Source: JAPUIN01 sp041580375 (lineage in GTDB: Bacteria; Acidobacteriota; Polarisedimenticolia; Gp22-AA2). From it: a stretch of DNA of 8,277 nt. The position numbers and the translations under genes were made by a program. The stretch spans positions 1-8,277 of the forward strand of contig JBFGDZ010000157.1 of NCBI GenBank assembly GCA_041580375.1, written 5' to 3'. This document shows, piece after piece, positions 5,726-8,277 of this stretch (position 1 is the stretch's first letter; the number at the start of each line of letters is the position of its first letter). The notes under the pieces were generated by a model that had not been told where the DNA came from, did no database searches, and worked only from the letters and a program-made list of their open reading frames with translations.

Positions 5726-8277
5726 TCGACGTCCGACACGAGCCGGAGGATGCCGCGCAGCGGGAGACCGACCCAATCGGGCCGGCTGTTCAGCTCGTAC
5801 CCCAGCTCGTAGAGCGCCTTCTCCAGCAGGTAGACCTCCAGCAGCATGACGAACTCATCGCGCTCTTTCGGCAGGAACGTCCCGGCCTCCGCGGCCTTCG
5901 CGTACGCGCCGAGGTACGCCTCGCAGACCCAGGCGGTCCAGTACAGCGCCTGACGCTCGAGAAGGCCGCGATCTTCCGGGCGGGCATGGCCGCCGGCGAA
6001 CGCGGCGTTGAGGGCGGCGAAGGACGCGTATTCGAATGAGCGCAGCATGCCGGCCACGTCCCGCAGGGGCGAGCGTTTGAGGCGCCGCACGCTGAGGGAG
6101 TGCGAGGGCTCTCCCTCGAAATCAATGATGATGAAATCCTTCCCCGTGTAGAGGACCTGCCCGAGGTGGTAGTCGCCGTGCACGCGCGTGCGCCGGGCCG
6201 TGATGCGCCGGTCGAGCAGGCCCTGAAAGCGACCGAGGACCTGCTTGCCGAGACCGAGGACCTGCTCGGCCATCGGGCGGTGCTCGTCGGACAGGGTCTT
6301 CAGCCGGGTGCGCAGAAGCTGCAGCACGGTTTCGGTCTGGTTGCGCATCGACTGGTACATCGATCGCTGGTGGAACGGCGTGAATGCCTCCGGGAGGAAT
6401 GCGGCGTCGATCTGCTCCGAGGCGAGAGCCAGGTGCAGATCCGCCGTCCGGCGGCCCAGCAGGATCGCCGACTCGAGATAGACGCCGATGCGCTCGCGCA
6501 CCTCCGGAGGGATCGACTCGCCCGCCCGGCCGAACGAACGTCGCGGCGGCATCGCCGGCTCCTCGGCCACCGACGTCGACGCCAGTCGCTCGTAATAACG
6601 TTCCAGGACGTCCAGCGTGTAGCGCCAGGCGTCCCCCTCGTTCGGCACGAACCCCTGCAGGATGCCCAGCGTCATCGGCTCGCCCCGGCCGGCGCGGTAC
6701 TCGAGCGATCCGCCGACGTGGGGAGCGTTGGGAAACGAGGCCTTTTCCGTGAGAAAAGTCCCGATCTCCAGATCGGGGTTGACTCCGTGATCGACCCGGC
6801 GGAACAGCTTCAGGATGGCCCTCTGTCCGTAGAGGATGGAGCTGTTGCTCTGCTCCGCGCGGAGCGGGGAAGGCGCGAGGGCCGCCGGGTCGGGGCCGAG
6901 GATCTCTTTCACCGCGCGCGTCGGCGAGGCCAGGATCTCCCCCTCGAGGCCCTTGAACCGGCGACGGCGCGTGATCGCCTCCAGGAGCTCCATGAGGACG
7001 GCGGTCTCCGTGAGCGCGCCGGTCAGGATCCCCTCGCCGCGGCCCGTCGCGACGCGAGCCACGATCTCCTGGGGATGGTCCGACTGCACTGCCTGCGCCC
7101 TCACCCCCTCGAGGTACACGAGGGGCACCATGTAGGTTTCCGAGTCGGCGTCCGTGTAGTCGACGCGGACGAGCGCGACGCGGGCCCCGAGGGAGGGTTC
7201 GCCGATCGGAATGACGTCCATCAGCGACGCCGTCTCGATGTGGCGCGCCTTGCCGGCGAACCAGCGCCTTCCCCGAAGGTACCGGGGCAGCGCGCGCTCG
7301 AGCTGCTCGCGCTGCTCGCGGCGGAAGATCTCGTCCCAGGATCTCCGGGCCTTCAGGAGCGGGGCGGGCGAGGACGCGGCCGCCGCGGCGAGTTGCAGCT
7401 CCTCCGCCGGCGCCTCCTCCACCGAGAACCAGTGGAAGGCGTGCGGACCGAGGGTCAGGAGGTAGGAAAGATCTCCGATGCGCGGGAATCGGGTGTTGCC
7501 GGAGATCTCGACCGGGTTCATGCCCCGATAGCGCGCGAGATCGAGCTCGACGTACTGGGCGTGACGGGACAGGTTCGCGACGACGAGGATTCTCTCGTTC
7601 TCATGCTCCCGAACGAACGCCAGGATCTTGCGGTTCTCGGGGTAGAGGAACTCGATCGTCCCGCGACCGAACGCCTTGAATCGCCGCCGGGTGGCGATCA
7701 GCCGGCGCATCCACCAGAGAAGAGACGCGGGGTTGGCCATCTGCGTCTCGACGTTGATCGTCTCGTAGTGGAAGTCGGGATCGATGATGACGGGCAGGAA
7801 CAGGCGCTGGGAGTTGGCGCGCGAGAAGCCGGCGTTCCGATCGGAGCTCCATTGCATCGGCGTTCGGACGCCGTTGCGATCCCCGAGGTAGATGTTGTCG
7901 CCCATGCCGAGCTCGTCCCCGTAATAGATGACGGGCGTGCCGGGCAGGGAGAACAGCAGGCCGTTCAGCAGCTCGATCCGCCTCCGGTCGTTCTGCACCA
8001 GAGGCGCGAGCCGGCGCCTGATTCCGAGGTTGATGCGCGCCCTCGGATCATTGGCGTAGACCCGGTACATGTAGTCCCGCTCCTCGTCCGTGACCATCTC
8101 GAGCGTGAGCTCGTCGTGGTTGCGCAGGAACACCGCCCACTGGCAGCCCCCGGGGATCGACGGCGTCTGGTTCAGGATATCGACCAGAGGATAGCGACCC
8201 TCCATGCGCAGGGACATGAACATCCGGGGCATGAGCGGGAAGTGAAACGCCATGTGGCACTCGTCCCCCTGCCCGAA
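5722..8277 (-). CDS. treS-mak: Trehalose synthase-maltokinase fusion (TreS-Mak), 5' end missing
   Basis: This is the C-terminal 851 residues of a bifunctional cytoplasmic enzyme. TreS interconverts trehalose and maltose; maltokinase phosphorylates maltose with ATP to maltose-1-phosphate, the GlgE substrate. The reading frame is open at the right edge, entering at FGQGDECHMAFHFPLMPR, a TreS signature. TreS sequence fills about residues 1-288: the third GH13 catalytic Asp in RNHDELT (codon 8113-8115), then FSLPGTPVIYYGDELGMGDN, GVRTPMQWS and a beta-sandwich ending HAFHWFSVEE. The GH13 nucleophile and acid/base lie outside the window. By comparison with the NHDE position in known TreS, roughly 280-300 residues are missing. 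After an Ala-rich linker, Mak covers about residues 313-851: LRGRRWFAGKA, the phosphotransferase loop HGDYHLGQ (6157-6180), the metal-binding DFEGEP (6106-6123) and the family C-terminus LYELGYELNSRPDW. It ends in TGA overlapping the malQ start. Family assignment is secure; activity is inferred from motifs. Confidence 0.96.
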   Translation of the reverse strand, partial: FGQGDECHMAFHFPLMPRMFMSLRMEGRYPLVDILNQTPSIPGGCQWAVFLRNHDELTLEMVTDEERDYMYRVYANDPRARINLGIRRRLAPLVQNDRRRIELLNGLLFSLPGTPVIYYGDELGMGDNIYLGDRNGVRTPMQWSSDRNAGFSRANSQRLFLPVIIDPDFHYETINVETQMANPASLLWWMRRLIATRRRFKAFGRGTIEFLYPENRKILAFVREHENERILVVANLSRHAQYVELDLARYRGMNPVEISGNTRFPRIGDLSYLLTLGPHAFHWFSVEEAPAEELQLAAAAASSPAPLLKARRSWDEIFRREQREQLERALPRYLRGRRWFAGKARHIETASLMDVIPIGEPSLGARVALVRVDYTDADSETYMVPLVYLEGVRAQAVQSDHPQEIVARVATGRGEGILTGALTETAVLMELLEAITRRRRFKGLEGEILASPTRAVKEILGPDPAALAPSPLRAEQSNSSILYGQRAILKLFRRVDHGVNPDLEIGTFLTEKASFPNAPHVGGSLEYRAGRGEPMTLGILQGFVPNEGDAWRYTLDVLERYYERLASTSVAEEPAMPPRRSFGRAGESIPPEVRERIGVYLESAILLGRRTADLHLALASEQIDAAFLPEAFTPFHQRSMYQSMRNQTETVLQLLRTRLKTLSDEHRPMAEQVLGLGKQVLGRFQGLLDRRITARRTRVHGDYHLGQVLYTGKDFIIIDFEGEPSHSLSVRRLKRSPLRDVAGMLRSFEYASFAALNAAFAGGHARPEDRGLLERQALYWTAWVCEAYLGAYAKAAEAGTFLPKERDEFVMLLEVYLLEKALYELGYELNSRPDWVGLPLRGILRLVSDVE
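6231..6266 (-). repeat. 15-bp direct repeat, 21-bp period, inside the Mak domain
   Basis: The 15-mer gaccgaggacctgct occurs at 6231-6245 and again at 6252-6266. The 21-bp offset is in frame, so on the coding strand it gives a heptad-like peptide duplication, QVLGLGK followed by QVLGRFQ. It lies in a helical stretch just upstream of the HGDYHLGQ catalytic loop. It is probably a minor in-frame duplication or coincidental helix repetition. No function is claimed. Confidence 0.6.
7354..7413 (-). other. Ala/Ser/Pro-rich interdomain linker between TreS and Mak
   Basis: This segment encodes residues 289-308 of the visible protein. It begins APAEELQL, continues with five consecutive alanines and ends SSPAPLL. 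It lies between the last conserved TreS element (HAFHWFSVEE) and the first conserved Mak element (the LPRYLRGRRWFAGKA region). Its composition is that of a flexible tether. The reading frame is uninterrupted across it, so the fusion is real and not two abutting genes. Confidence 0.75.

Noticed and set aside
5726..5776. TTG at 5776 as an alternative malQ start
   Set aside because: It adds 17 unconserved Arg/Pro-rich residues and enlarges the overlap. The GTG at 5725 forms a classic GTGA junction and gives a normal N-terminus.
5099..5812. 237-codon plus-strand open frame spanning the malQ start and treS-mak end
   Set aside because: Antisense shadow crossing two well-supported genes; no domain recognised.
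7302..7319. 9-bp tandem repeat (gctgctcgc twice)
   Set aside because: Encodes REQREQ in a charged helix at the start of the Mak domain. Too short to be more than coincidence.

Overview
The window is one uninterrupted, GC-rich stretch of minus-strand coding sequence (GC about two thirds by eye, not counted). It carries four alpha-glucan/trehalose enzyme genes and no intergenic space. In transcription order, right to left: the 3' part of a trehalose synthase-maltokinase fusion (treS-mak, runs off the right edge), a GH77 4-alpha-glucanotransferase (malQ), a GH13 glycogen branching enzyme (glgB), and a GH13 malto-oligosyltrehalose trehalohydrolase (treZ, runs off the left edge). I see no RNA genes, mobile elements, CRISPR arrays, promoters or terminators. 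The only regulatory features I can support are the translation-initiation junctions.

All three gene junctions overlap: treS-mak/malQ by 4 nt (GTGA), malQ/glgB by 28 nt, and glgB/treZ by 1 nt (TGATG). This is what a single, translationally coupled polycistronic mRNA looks like. The operon continues past both edges. Roughly 280-300 N-terminal residues of TreS lie to the right, and a few tens of C-terminal residues of TreZ lie to the left.

Functionally the cluster joins two known routes. TreS isomerises trehalose and maltose, and the fused maltokinase makes maltose-1-phosphate, the donor for GlgE. GlgB branches the resulting alpha-1,4-glucan. MalQ redistributes maltodextrins. TreZ releases trehalose from glucan ends modified by TreY. 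Together they can form a trehalose-to-glucan-to-trehalose loop. glgE and treY are not in the window and are expected next to it.

The organism is most likely a high-GC bacterium. The fusion, the dense overlapping operon and the short-form GlgB would fit several environmental high-GC phyla (for example Acidobacteriota, Gemmatimonadota or Myxococcota-like lineages), but the sequence alone does not settle this. I found no undescribed system. The interest lies in operon composition and coupling, not in unknown proteins.
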